DNA from: Niallia sp. XMNu-256
GTDB lineage: Bacteria > Bacillota > Bacilli > Bacillales > Cytobacillaceae
Direction of reading: 5' to 3'
DNA: 64,000 bases
Assembly (NCBI RefSeq): GCF_036670015.1
Contig: NZ_CP137636.1
Span: 1,900,501-1,964,500 of the forward strand
The position numbers were made by a program, and so were the translations under genes. Position 1 is the stretch's first letter, and every line of letters starts with the position of its first letter. Below the pieces are notes generated by a model, which was not told the DNA's origin, made no database searches, and worked only from the letters and a program-made list of their open reading frames with translations. Shown here piece after piece: positions 27,960 to 35,891 of the stretch.

Positions 27960-28357
27960 ACATGAAATGGTGAGTAGTCGCGGCTCGTGCTAACACGAGT
28001 TGAGGAAAGTCCAGGCTCGCCCGGTGCTGAGATGCCCGGAGTGTTCGTGCCATCTATAAAGGTGGGCAGAGATTGATCTCTGACGGCGGAGAAATCAGCT
28101 AAGTCCTTTTGGATATGCTGAAATTATTCTGAAAGTGCCACAGTGACGAAGTTCTTTTGGAAACGAAAGAAATGGAACGGGGTAAACCCCACGAGCGAGC
28201 AACCCAAACTTAGGTAGGGGCACCATCCGGTGGGAAGTGAACCGAAAGGATGGATCGGTCAATCGATCGATAGTTATATGACTACACCTGTTGGTGCAAG
28301 ATTGGCATCGTTTGAGCACACAGGAACAGAACCTGGCTTACAGCCATTTCATGAGCC
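27960..28357 (+). ncRNA. rnpB: RNase P RNA, type B, copy 1
   Basis: This is the catalytic RNA of RNase P, which removes 5' leaders from pre-tRNA. The ends pair as P1 (CATGAAATGG at 27961 with CCATTTCATG at 28344). Conserved cores are present in order: GAGGAAAGTCC, GGTGCTGAGATG, GAAAGTGCCACAGTGACGAAG, GGTAAACCCC with CGAGCGAGCAACCC, and GGAACAGAACCTGGCTTACAG. The layout follows the B. subtilis type B RNA. No terminator follows; the SRP RNA begins about 45 nt later, so the two are probably cut from one transcript. A second copy lies at 35467. Confidence 0.96.
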
Positions 28358-28400
28358 GAATCATCTACATCGTTTTGCACATAAAACATAAGGTATGTTT

Positions 28401-28691
28401 TCTTCATATACATACCGTGCTAGACGGGGAGTTAGCGGTGCCCTGTTACCCGCAATCCGCTATAGCGGGGTTGATGCTTATTTGAGGCTTGAACATGTAA
28501 GGTCTGCCTTACATAAGGGAGCGTTGACAATTGGGTCCTGCGCAATGGAAACCTATGAATCTGGTCAGGTCCGGAAGGAAGCAGCCATAAGTAGACTTTT
28601 TCATGTGCCGTGGGGTTGCCTAGTTCGAGTTCACTTTTGTAAGTAACGCTTGGTTGTTCCTGTCGAGAATAGGGTGCACGGTTTACATATA
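28401..28691 (+). ncRNA. ffs: SRP RNA (long Bacillus scRNA type), copy 1
   Basis: The sequence matches the Gram-positive SRP RNA with Alu domain: GTGCTAGACGGGGAGTTAGC and CCTGTTACCCGCAATCCGC near the 5' end, GGGTCCTGCGCAATGG, then the Ffh-binding helix 8 GTCAGGTCCGGAAGGAAGCA with a GGAA tetraloop, GTGCCGTGGGGTTGCCT, and GGTGCACGG at the 3' end. It scaffolds Ffh for cotranslational membrane targeting. It sits directly behind rnpB with no terminator or clear promoter between, and ends before a strong terminator. Ends are approximate. Confidence 0.95.
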
Positions 28692-28694
28692 ATG

Positions 28695-28747
28695 GGTCAG
28701 CCCTTCGAATGGTTTTCATTGAAACCATCCAAAGGGCTGGCTTTTTT
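28695..28747 (+). terminator. Terminator of RNA cassette 1
   Basis: GTCAGCCCTT and ATGGTTT pair with AAACCAT and AAGGGCTGGC, followed by TTTTTT. Cassette 2 has a terminator of the same shape but different stem sequence. Confidence 0.9.
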
Positions 28748-29146
28748 AGTTTTTCACTTAAAACCTTGTTGCTTTTGAAAAGTAACAATTGAATTTGCTA
28801 GGTTATGTCGAAAAAAACTATATAAGCCCCATGTTCACTAATTCAATAATCGTTAACAGAACTTTTAGGAGGTTATTGCTAACTGTAATATGTGCTAAAT
28901 ACATAATTGAATTTAAAAAGTATCTTTTCCTTCAAATGGGAACAATCCTTTGAATTGTTTAAGTATAAGCAAACGTATTAATTTTAGATAGAACATTAAG
29001 AAGAAGTAGGATAAAAATACATTCTAGGTCACAGTGACGCCCCGATTAAAAGGGCATCGTCTCTTATTTAGTTGCCTCCATTGATATTTAAATTTTAGTC
29101 GCGCCAAGATGTCGCAGAAAACACTACTCATAAGAGATGATGTTTG
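28748..29146. other. Intergenic region
   Basis: AT-rich, with no gene seen. A decayed GTCACAGTGACGCCCCGA repeat lies at 29028-29045. Confidence 0.4.
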
Positions 29147-29524
29147 TTAATTCGACTCCATTACATCAAACCAAATTGGAGACTGATCCTCAGGATCTCC
29201 ATTGTAATTGATTTTGATTTCTTCTCCTTTGGCTATATTCTTACCTGCATAGAAATCAATGGTCTGGTTTTCGATATTCGTTACATAATAAGCGTTTGGA
29301 TGATAGGAATGATTGTATAAAGACCCAAAGCCCAGTGCAAGGGCTTTATTTTCTTCCCACCAAAATACATAGTTCTTCAACACTGAGTGCTTCATTTTTT
29401 TCCATTCCTCCTTTGGAATGACAATCACCGGTGCTTCTTCAATAAATTCTCCTTCTTTTATATCACGAAGGGCAAATATCCCTCTCCCATACTTCCCTGT
29501 ACCTTTCACTTCTATAGATTCCAC
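29147..29524 (-). CDS. SET domain protein
   Basis: GTG 29524 is chosen because GGAGGGGAAAACT precedes it; the ATG at 29545 would overlap that site. The 125-residue product is almost only a SET domain: GKYGRGIFALRDIKEGE, LGFGSLYNHSYHPNAYYV (the NH-S-PN SAM/substrate motif) and GEEIKINYNG near the C-terminus. SET proteins methylate lysines using SAM. Bacterial stand-alone versions are common but mostly uncharacterised. Notably, the next gene encodes an extremely Lys-rich protein on the opposite strand, a possible substrate (inference only). Confidence 0.85.
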   Translation of the reverse strand: MESIEVKGTGKYGRGIFALRDIKEGEFIEEAPVIVIPKEEWKKMKHSVLKNYVFWWEENKALALGFGSLYNHSYHPNAYYVTNIENQTIDFYAGKNIAKGEEIKINYNGDPEDQSPIWFDVMESN

Positions 29525-29714
29525 AGTTTTCCCCTCCAGCCTCATTCAGGCCATTTGTCCATCCCTTTACTCTATTTTATGGTATGTGGATGTAAGTGGA
29601 AATGATATTAAATTAAATAAATTGAAGCAATTGCGCAGGACAAGTAAGGTGAATTTTCATACAATATATCACCTTATCTTATAAGGAACTCTACGTGAAG
29701 GGAGGTTATTTATT

Positions 29715-29999
29715 ATGTGGGAAAAAGAGGATGAAAAGAAAGACAATCGTAAGCATGACTACGATAACGATCATGACAAAAAAGACAAAGGTAAACAAGA
29801 TCACGAAAAAGATCATGGCCAAAAGGATGAAAGCAAACACGACCAAGGTAAGGACCATGGCCAAAAGGACGATAGCAAAAAAGATCACGAAAAAGATCAT
29901 GGCAAAAAAGACAAGGATAAAGGACACGGTAAAAAAGGTAAATGTAAGGGTAAAGGTAAAGGGCCAGGTAAGAAGCCTGGAAAGTGTCACAAAAAATAA
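29715..29999 (+). CDS. Lys/Asp/His-rich low-complexity repeat protein
   Basis: GGAGGTTATTTATT precedes ATG 29715. The 94-residue product is almost entirely Lys, Asp, His, Gly and Glu, built from imperfect KDHGQKDxSKxDxxKDHG repeats, with a basic tail (GKCKGKGKGPGKKPGKCHKK) holding the only two Cys. There is no signal peptide. It should be disordered and might bind metal or nucleic acid. A terminator follows, directly before a group II intron. Other frames over it are also open because of the repeats, but only this one has a ribosome site. Confidence 0.65.
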   Translation: MWEKEDEKKDNRKHDYDNDHDKKDKGKQDHEKDHGQKDESKHDQGKDHGQKDDSKKDHEKDHGKKDKDKGHGKKGKCKGKGKGPGKKPGKCHKK

Positions 30000-30020
30000 G
30001 GTATATAATAGGGTGTTTTT

Positions 30021-30050
30021 GAAGATGGAGTCGAAAGGCGCCGTCTTTTT
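30021..30050 (+). terminator. Terminator used as group II intron target
   Basis: AGATGGAGTC, GAAA loop, GGCGCCGTCT form a 10-bp stem with one mismatch, followed by TTTTT. The intron starts four bases beyond the T-run. Confidence 0.85.
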
Positions 30051-30054
30051 ATAT

Positions 30055-31940
30055 GTGCGCCCGGCATGGGTGTAATCTCTAGGGTGAGAGTCCCGAGCCA
30101 TGAAGGCAGAAGTAGTGGTTAGCTTAACGCAAGGGTGTCTGTGGTGACGCGGAATCTGAAGGAAGCGAGCGGCAAACTTCCGGTCTGAGGAACACGAACT
30201 TCATATAAGGCTAGATATTATTGGATGAGTCTGCATAACAAGACAAAGTCCTTTCTGCCGAAGGTAATATCGAGTAAATGAAGCAGATAGATGGAAGGAA
30301 AGATTACATTCTTACCCGGGGAGGTCTGATGGATATGTGAAGTACCCTTCATAACCTGCTTAGTGATAAGCAGCTGAACCACCAGAAGTCAGCCGAGGTC
30401 ATAGTACAAATCGGTCTAGAACGATTCGGAAGGACTAAACAATTAAGAAAGAATAGCCCTTGGCATTCAGTGAGTTACGATGAACACAGAAAACGTAGTA
30501 CCTCACTTGAGGAAGGAAACGGTGAATTCCGTGGGGGACCTCTCGGAGGGTGGAGTGACCACTGGCATAAGAAGAACAGCTATTCACGGAAGGAAGAATA
30601 ACGATGCTTTTGAATCAAATCCTGTCACGGAAGAGTATGCTTCTAGCATTGAAACGAGTAGAACAGAATAAAGGAAGCCATGGAGTAGATATGATGCCCG
30701 TACAAAACCTACGTCAGCACTTAGTCGAAAATTGGGTTTCTATTAGAGGGGCAATTCTCAAGGGTACCTATGAACCAATGCCTGTCCGAAGAGTCGAAAT
30801 CCCGAAACCTGATGGCGGTGTTCGGTTATTAGGCATCCCAACTGTGACAGACCGTTTGATTCAACAAGCAATTGCCCAAATATTATCGAAGATATATGAC
30901 CCGATGTTCTCGGAACACAGTTACGGCTTTCGTCCGAACCGAAGTGCCCACGATGCAGTTAGGAAAGCAAAGGGATATATCAAAGATGGATATAGATGGG
31001 TAGTAGACATGGACCTAGAGAAGTTCTTTGATAAGGTGAATCATGATAGACTCATGAACACATTAGCGAAAAGAATCGAAGATAAACCACTATTGAAACT
31101 CATCCGTAAATACTTACAAGCTGGTGTCTTGATAAATGGAGTGGTTTCTAGTGCGGAACAAGGTACACCACAAGGTGGACCGTTGAGTCCACTGCTTTCT
31201 AATATCGTGTTAGATGAACTAGATAAAGAGTTAGAAGCCAGAGGACATAAATTCGTTCGCTACGCAGATGACTGTAATATTTACATTAAATCGAAACGAG
31301 CAGGAGAACGAACAATGAACAGTATCCAACGATTCATTGAGAAGAAGCTCCGTCTGAAGGTAAATGAAAAGAAATCAGCAATAGACCGTCCGTGGAAACG
31401 AAAGTTTCTAGGCTTCAGCTTTACGAGTTCAAAGGAACCAAAGGTTCGTATCGCAAAAGACAGCCTAAAGAGATTGAAGAATAAAGTACGAAAACTTACT
31501 TCAAGAAAGATGTCCTACCCAATGGAATATCGGGTTGAGAAACTGAACCAGTATTTAATAGGGTGGTGTGGATATTTTGCGTTAGCTGATACGAAAACTG
31601 TTTTCAGAGAATTAGATGGTTGGGTTCGAAGAAGGCTTCGCATGTGTTTATGGAAAAATTGGAAGAACCCCAGAACAAAGATACGCAATCTTATAAAACT
31701 AGGTGTTCCAGAATGGAAAGCTTATGAATGGGGAAATAGCCGGAAAGGTTATTGGCGTATCTCGAATAGCCCAATATTAAGTAAAGCCCTCAATAACTCC
31801 TATTGGAGTAACCAAGGGCTTAAAAGTCTACAAACTCGTTATGAATTCTTGCGTCAATTATCTTAATTGAACCGCCGTATACGGATCCGTACGTACGGTG
31901 GTGTGAGAGGTCGGAGGTTAATCACCTCCTCCTACTCGAT
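30055..31940 (+). mobile_element. Group II intron, class C, with reverse transcriptase
   Basis: The 5' end is GTGCGCCCGGCATGGGTG, and the following 540 nt hold the structured domain I-IV region. After the ORF come domain V (GAACCGCCGTATACGG paired with CCGTACGTACGGTGG) and domain VI (GGAGGTTAATCACCTCC), ending CTACTCGAT. Insertion just after a terminator hairpin is the known habit of class C introns. The element looks complete (about 1.89 kb) and could be mobile. The 3' exon begins TCCAGGGGG. Confidence 0.92.
30604..31866 (+). CDS. ltrA: Group II intron reverse transcriptase/maturase
   Basis: The 420-residue protein has RT blocks GGVRLLGIPTVTDRLIQQAI, HSYGFRPNRSAHDA, WVVDMDLEKFFDKVNHD, GTPQGGPLSPLLSNI and the catalytic FVRYADDCNIYIKS, then domain X (maturase; LNQYLIGWCGYFALADT). 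No HNH endonuclease follows, and this length is usual for class C. It splices the intron RNA and copies it into DNA. AGGAAGAATAACG precedes the ATG. It is encoded within domain IV of its own intron. Confidence 0.95.
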   Translation: MLLNQILSRKSMLLALKRVEQNKGSHGVDMMPVQNLRQHLVENWVSIRGAILKGTYEPMPVRRVEIPKPDGGVRLLGIPTVTDRLIQQAIAQILSKIYDPMFSEHSYGFRPNRSAHDAVRKAKGYIKDGYRWVVDMDLEKFFDKVNHDRLMNTLAKRIEDKPLLKLIRKYLQAGVLINGVVSSAEQGTPQGGPLSPLLSNIVLDELDKELEARGHKFVRYADDCNIYIKSKRAGERTMNSIQRFIEKKLRLKVNEKKSAIDRPWKRKFLGFSFTSSKEPKVRIAKDSLKRLKNKVRKLTSRKMSYPMEYRVEKLNQYLIGWCGYFALADTKTVFRELDGWVRRRLRMCLWKNWKNPRTKIRNLIKLGVPEWKAYEWGNSRKGYWRISNSPILSKALNNSYWSNQGLKSLQTRYEFLRQLS

Positions 31941-32145
31941 TCCAGGGGGTACATTGACGCTGTGAAAAAATAATTTGTAGTAAACAAGATGTCTTTTGGT
32001 AAATTGGAATATGAAAAGAATTCAAGCCTTCTAGCGGAATTTTACAAGTGGACAAGCATGTCTAAATCGATATTACTACTCAGAATGAGAGCGTATGTTT
32101 GCTATTTTTTTGGGAAGTTTTTGCTTCGGGTGGTCCCTATGACTT
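31941..32145. other. Intergenic 3' exon region
   Basis: No gene is seen between the intron and the broken SRPBCC frame. Confidence 0.35.
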
Positions 32146-32537
32146 AGACTAAAAAATACTTTCTTATAATATTCCCTTAACTCAGTTGAGTTATTTTTCC
32201 ATTCAACTGGATATCTGTTGACGATCTAGTGAAGTGCATCCAAACACCTATGCCATCCTGCAGCGGTATTAACGACCCAGGAATCATCGTTAAAAGTATG
32301 GGTAAAGATCATTCGGCACCCTTTATCCTCTTCCTGCAAAGAAATATTTATCATATCATCAACTTCTCGGAGGAAACTAAATAAATATGACTGTTCTAAC
32401 TCTGTAATTGTCCCAATATATGTTGTCCCTTCACCATCATCGAAGGCAATCTTGCCACAGAGTCTGAGATCAATCTCTCCTGTAGCAAAAGAGTCATTGG
32501 GAGAAGGAACTAGGATTTGTCGTGTCACGTAAAACAA
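32146..32537 (-). pseudogene. Broken SRPBCC/AHSA1 domain gene
   Basis: The readable core (FATGEIDLRLCGKIAFDD, TYIGTITELEQSYLFSF, MIFTHTFNDDSWVVNTAAGWHRCLDAL) is typical of AHSA1-type START-fold proteins. The frame stops at TAG (32226-32228). The same frame then continues with IVNRYPVEWKNN and REYYKKVF, the normal family C-terminus, so a CAG-to-TAG nonsense change is likely. The N-terminal 15-20 residues look foreign and no good start exists. This is a decaying gene. Confidence 0.7.
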
Positions 32538-32942
32538 CTTCTAGATTTTGAAGAATAATCGTTCAAATCTTAATGCATAACGACCATCGACTTATGTAGT
32601 GTACGGTAATGATACATTAATTTTTATTTCGTTCTCCTTATAATGTTCTTGAAGTATTTCTATTCGCTATTTAATTAAAAGTTCGACTTTGAAGAAACAT
32701 CAACCATACTTAAATGCTTGTTTTCATGCTTCAAACATTTATTTAACTTAAAAACTATAATAAATTCATTTTTCACAGCAAGCAGATATAAATAAGGTAA
32801 GCATAATCAATTAGGGCTTATGTAATTGTATCTTTTGTTCGAAACTGCCTACAACATTCTGGAACAATCTGAAGATAAGGTTGCTTCTATTTATAATTTA
32901 TATTCTAGATTACAATACGATCAAAAAAATCTTTTATTTTTC
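32538..32942. other. AT-rich intergenic region
   Basis: No gene or clear structure is seen between the dead SRPBCC gene and the ECF promoter. Confidence 0.35.
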
Positions 32943-32968
32943 CAAACCAAATGAAGGTTGGTGTCGTC
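32943..32968 (+). promoter_or_regulatory. Candidate ECF-type autoregulatory promoter
   Basis: CAAAC (32943-32947), 17 bp, CGTC (32965-32968, then TAAA) resembles the GAAAC-N16/17-CGTC promoters used by ECF sigma factors. It lies 28 bp before the sigma gene, suggesting self-activation. Confidence 0.5.
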
Positions 32969-32996
32969 TAAAATAGGTGAGGAGGGTAACAACTAG

Positions 32997-33572
32997 ATGA
33001 ATGAACTAAAACAGTTGGCGGTGACAGATGAAAGGATGCTGGATGAGAGAGAGCAGATTATTGATCAATTAATGTATGAATATAGCGATGATATCCTGCA
33101 TCTAGTATATACATATGTTAAAAACCGAGCGACAGCAGAAGATTTAACGCAAGAGATATTTATAAAGTGTTATGAAAAGTTACATCAGTTTAATCAAAAG
33201 GCAACAATCAAAACATGGGTATATCGGATTGCTAGTAATCATTGTAAGGATTATTTAAAAAGCTGGCATTATCGTAAAATAACGCTTACCGATAAAGTTT
33301 TGGATTATATCCCTTCAAAATCAAAACAAGTTGAAGAAGAGATTATCACGAATAGTGAAGAAAACAGCTTAACGAATGCGGTTATGAGTTTACCTCTGAA
33401 GTACAGGGAAATCGTATTTCTACATTATTATGAAGAACTGACTTTAACCGAAATAAGCAAGATTACTACAGTAAATATCAATACAATAAAAACGAGATTA
33501 AAGCGTGCGAAAGAATTATTAAAAGACAAGATGATAGAGGAGGGTTTAGGAGATGAAGGATCCATTAACTAA
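32997..33572 (+). CDS. ECF-type sigma-70 family RNA polymerase sigma factor
   Basis: The 191-residue protein has sigma region 2 (VYTYVKNRATAEDLTQEIFIKCYEKL, and TWVYRIASNHCKDYLKSW) and region 4 (SLPLKYREIVFLHYYEELTLTEIS, INTIKTRLKRAKELLK). GGAGGGTAACAACTAG precedes the ATG. It leads a three-gene operon whose genes overlap, with a candidate ECF promoter upstream. The second gene probably takes the anti-sigma position. Confidence 0.92.
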   Translation: MNELKQLAVTDERMLDEREQIIDQLMYEYSDDILHLVYTYVKNRATAEDLTQEIFIKCYEKLHQFNQKATIKTWVYRIASNHCKDYLKSWHYRKITLTDKVLDYIPSKSKQVEEEIITNSEENSLTNAVMSLPLKYREIVFLHYYEELTLTEISKITTVNINTIKTRLKRAKELLKDKMIEEGLGDEGSIN

Positions 33573-33987
33573 CCTGAAGAGTTCGATGAAAAGATCAATG
33601 TTTAAGGATCTTTCTTTTTCAAATGAAAGGAAAAATGCTGTGAAAGAAGCCATTCGTATAAGCCAATCGCAATCACCATTTTATTCTTGGAAGATAGAAA
33701 CCATTATCGCTGTATTAGAATCTATTCAGCATGAATCAAAGGATGGCTACAATATTTCCATCCAACTTTTGCAGAAAAATGAACGTACTTTCCAAAAAAA
33801 TGAAGGACAACTTTATACACTATTACATCTATTAGAAAAGGAAGAAATCCTGACTGCAAATTGGATTAATAATAAGAGATATTATTCTTTAAATTCCAAA
33901 GGGAAAAAATACTTAGCTACATATAAACTAGATCACTTAAAACAAAGTTTATCCCTTAAACACTTAATAGAGGAGGCGTCCTTATGA
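33553..33987 (+). CDS. PadR-like winged-helix protein in the anti-sigma position
   Basis: This 144-residue protein overlaps the sigma gene by 20 bp and has its own site (TTTAGGAG). Residues 1-40 (MKDPLTNLKSSMKRSMFKDL, then SFSNERKNAV) look like the short N-terminal helix of Bacillus ECF-associated anti-sigma proteins. Residues 45-125 are a PadR-type winged helix (FYSWKIETIIAVLESIQ, EGQLYTLLHLLEKEEILTANW, NNKRYYSLNSKGKKYL). It has no membrane segment. The mixed architecture suggests it both binds the sigma factor and reads DNA or a ligand, but that is inference. Confidence 0.75.
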   Translation: MKDPLTNLKSSMKRSMFKDLSFSNERKNAVKEAIRISQSQSPFYSWKIETIIAVLESIQHESKDGYNISIQLLQKNERTFQKNEGQLYTLLHLLEKEEILTANWINNKRYYSLNSKGKKYLATYKLDHLKQSLSLKHLIEEASL

Positions 33988-35306
33988 GTTCTCCTAAATT
34001 TGAAGAGTTTTTAAGGAAAGTAACTTCTAGAGTGAAATCAAAGGAAGCCCATACCATGATAAAAAAAGAGCTTACGAATCATCTACAAGAGGTAAGTCAA
34101 TCTTATAGAAAAAGAGGATTATCTATAGAGGATGCAGATGAAAAGGCCATTCAAGAAATGGGAAATCCATTTATCATCGGAGAGAGATTAAATCCCCTTT
34201 ATAAGCCAAAAATGGATTGGGTGCTTATTGTTTTATTTGTTATTTTTGCTGGGATTAGTTTTCTACCGTTAGTTGGTGGAATTCCTGACCTATCCTTATC
34301 TAGAACCTATTTTATAGGGCGACAAGCGATTTGGTACATACTTGCTGTTCTTGTAATCATTGGATTTCTATTCTTTGATTACCAAAAATTAAAGAACGGG
34401 TGGAAGTATTTTTATGTTAGTGGCCTGATAATCCATTTATACCTCCATCTATTTGGACATATATCCAATGGAGCAAAAAAGTGGATTTCCCTTTCAGGTC
34501 TTATGGTTGACGGAACCATAATAAGCTTATTTTTATTTTTTCTTGCTTGGGCTGGTATTTTTAACAAAATAAATGAGTTTCATCATTGGAAAAAACAAGG
34601 TTTCCTTTTTGTTTTATTTTGGACGCCTATCTTCCTCAATATGATGGTGCCCAATTATATGTTTAGTATCATTTACTTTTTCTGTTTACTTGGGATGTTT
34701 GCTTTTGCCCGAGTCCATAAGAAATTAGCTATTAATTTAATCGTAACAAATATAGTGGCTGGGATCCTTTTTATCATTATTTTCATCATGACCTCACACC
34801 AAAGTTATTTGTTTTCTAGATTATTTGCTTTTATAAACCCCGATGCTGATCCAAATGGAGCAGGATTTATTTATATTGCAGTCAGGAATGTCCTTAGAGA
34901 AGCAGGATGGTTCGGTAATGGACTTAACAACGAATTGAATTTCCAATTGCTACCAGAGGCGCATACTGATTTTGCTTTTGCCTTCCTCGTTTATTCTCTT
35001 GGTTGGATATTCGGAATTGGACTTTGTTTGATTCTGCTGTTATTTATTTTAAGAATCTCAAAAAATGCTTTTAAAACAAAGGACCATTATGGGAGATTGA
35101 TCGTAATTGGCGGTGCTACATTATTTGCCGTACCTACGATCTGGAACATTTTGATGGGCTTTGGGATTGTGCCAATTATGGAAGTTGCCCTCCCATTTGT
35201 TAGTTATGGAGGAAGTGCGGTTCTCTTTTACGCCGCTATTTTAGGACTTATTTTAAATGTGTATAGGAGAAAAGATATTGTAGAACCCACTATAGCAGAT
35301 TTTTAA
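33984..35306 (+). CDS. FtsW/RodA/SpoVE (SEDS) family protein with N-terminal HAAS-like domain
   Basis: The 440-residue product starts in an ATGA overlap with the PadR gene. Residues 1-70 are cytosolic and helical (FEEFLRKVTSRVKSKEAH, then a segment ending GLSIEDADEKAIQEMGNP), matching HAAS/permease-prefix domains. About ten transmembrane helices follow, with the SEDS signatures HLYLHLFGHISNGAKKWISL, EAHTDFAFAFLVYSLGW and MEVALPFVSYGGSAVLF. SEDS proteins polymerise peptidoglycan glycan strands. The sigma-controlled setting suggests a stress-inducible wall polymerase distinct from the housekeeping FtsW or RodA. Confidence 0.9.
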   Translation: MSSPKFEEFLRKVTSRVKSKEAHTMIKKELTNHLQEVSQSYRKRGLSIEDADEKAIQEMGNPFIIGERLNPLYKPKMDWVLIVLFVIFAGISFLPLVGGIPDLSLSRTYFIGRQAIWYILAVLVIIGFLFFDYQKLKNGWKYFYVSGLIIHLYLHLFGHISNGAKKWISLSGLMVDGTIISLFLFFLAWAGIFNKINEFHHWKKQGFLFVLFWTPIFLNMMVPNYMFSIIYFFCLLGMFAFARVHKKLAINLIVTNIVAGILFIIIFIMTSHQSYLFSRLFAFINPDADPNGAGFIYIAVRNVLREAGWFGNGLNNELNFQLLPEAHTDFAFAFLVYSLGWIFGIGLCLILLLFILRISKNAFKTKDHYGRLIVIGGATLFAVPTIWNILMGFGIVPIMEVALPFVSYGGSAVLFYAAILGLILNVYRRKDIVEPTIADF

Positions 35307-35430
35307 GCAAATTATATAGGAAAGTAATAATTTAAAGTAAGTATTTTTCTATTGATATGAAAAGGTTTTTGTGACGTAAAATCCTTCCATCTCTGGAATC
35401 CTTCTACTAGTGCAGTTTTCATTAAATGTA

Positions 35431-35439
35431 TGGTATAGT
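35431..35439 (+). promoter_or_regulatory. Extended -10 of RNA cassette 2
   Basis: TGGTATAGT matches the position and type of the cassette 1 element. The surrounding 60 bp are similar to but more diverged from copy 1 than the RNA genes are. Confidence 0.55.
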
Positions 35440-35466
35440 TACTCATGTAGTGATGAACGAAACAAA

Positions 35467-35863
35467 CATGAAATGGTGAGTAGTCGCGGCTCGTGTCAAC
35501 ACGAGTTGAGGAAAGTCCAGGCTCGCCCGGTGCTGAGATGTCCGGAGTGTTCGTGCCATCTGTAAAGGTGGGCAGAGATTGATCTCTGACGGCGGAGAAA
35601 TCAGCTAAGTCCTTTTGGATAGGTTGAAATTATTCTGAAAGTGCCACAGTGACGGAGTTCTTCTGGAAACGAAAGAAATGGAACGGGGTAAACCCCACGA
35701 GCGAGCAACCCAAACTTAGGTAGGGGCACCATCCGGTGGGAAGTGAACCGAAAGGATGGATCGGTCAATCGATCGATAGTTATATGACTACACCTGTTCG
35801 TGCAAGATTGGCATCGTTTGAGCACACAGGAACAGAACCTGGCTTACAGCCATTTCATGAGCC
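35467..35863 (+). ncRNA. rnpB: RNase P RNA, type B, copy 2
   Basis: Same length and conserved cores as copy 1, with P1 ends CATGAAATGG (35468) and CCATTTCATG (35850). By eye I count about nine substitutions against copy 1 over about 390 nt. Most are in loops or helices, but AGATGCCC reads AGATGTCC and GACGAAG reads GACGGAG here, both in conserved core segments. Promoter, SRP RNA and terminator are all kept, so it should be transcribed. Whether both copies are active cannot be seen. Confidence 0.95.
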
Positions 35864-35891
35864 GAATCATCTATAAATAACATAAGGTATG

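Noticed and set aside
28095-28788. Minus- and plus-strand ORFs of 64-118 aa over RNA cassette 1 (and equivalents at 35601-36219)
   Set aside because: They lie wholly inside the RNase P and SRP RNAs and recur in both copies because the RNA is conserved; no ribosome sites fit.
29695-30101. 126-aa plus-strand and 131-aa minus-strand ORFs over the Lys-rich gene
   Set aside because: They are alternative readings of the same AAA/GAT/CAT repeats; only the frame from 29715 has a correctly placed ribosome site.
30480-30671. 63-aa ORF before the intron reverse transcriptase
   Set aside because: It overlaps the structured 5' part of the intron and the RT start; sequence has no domain character and the RT has its own ribosome site.
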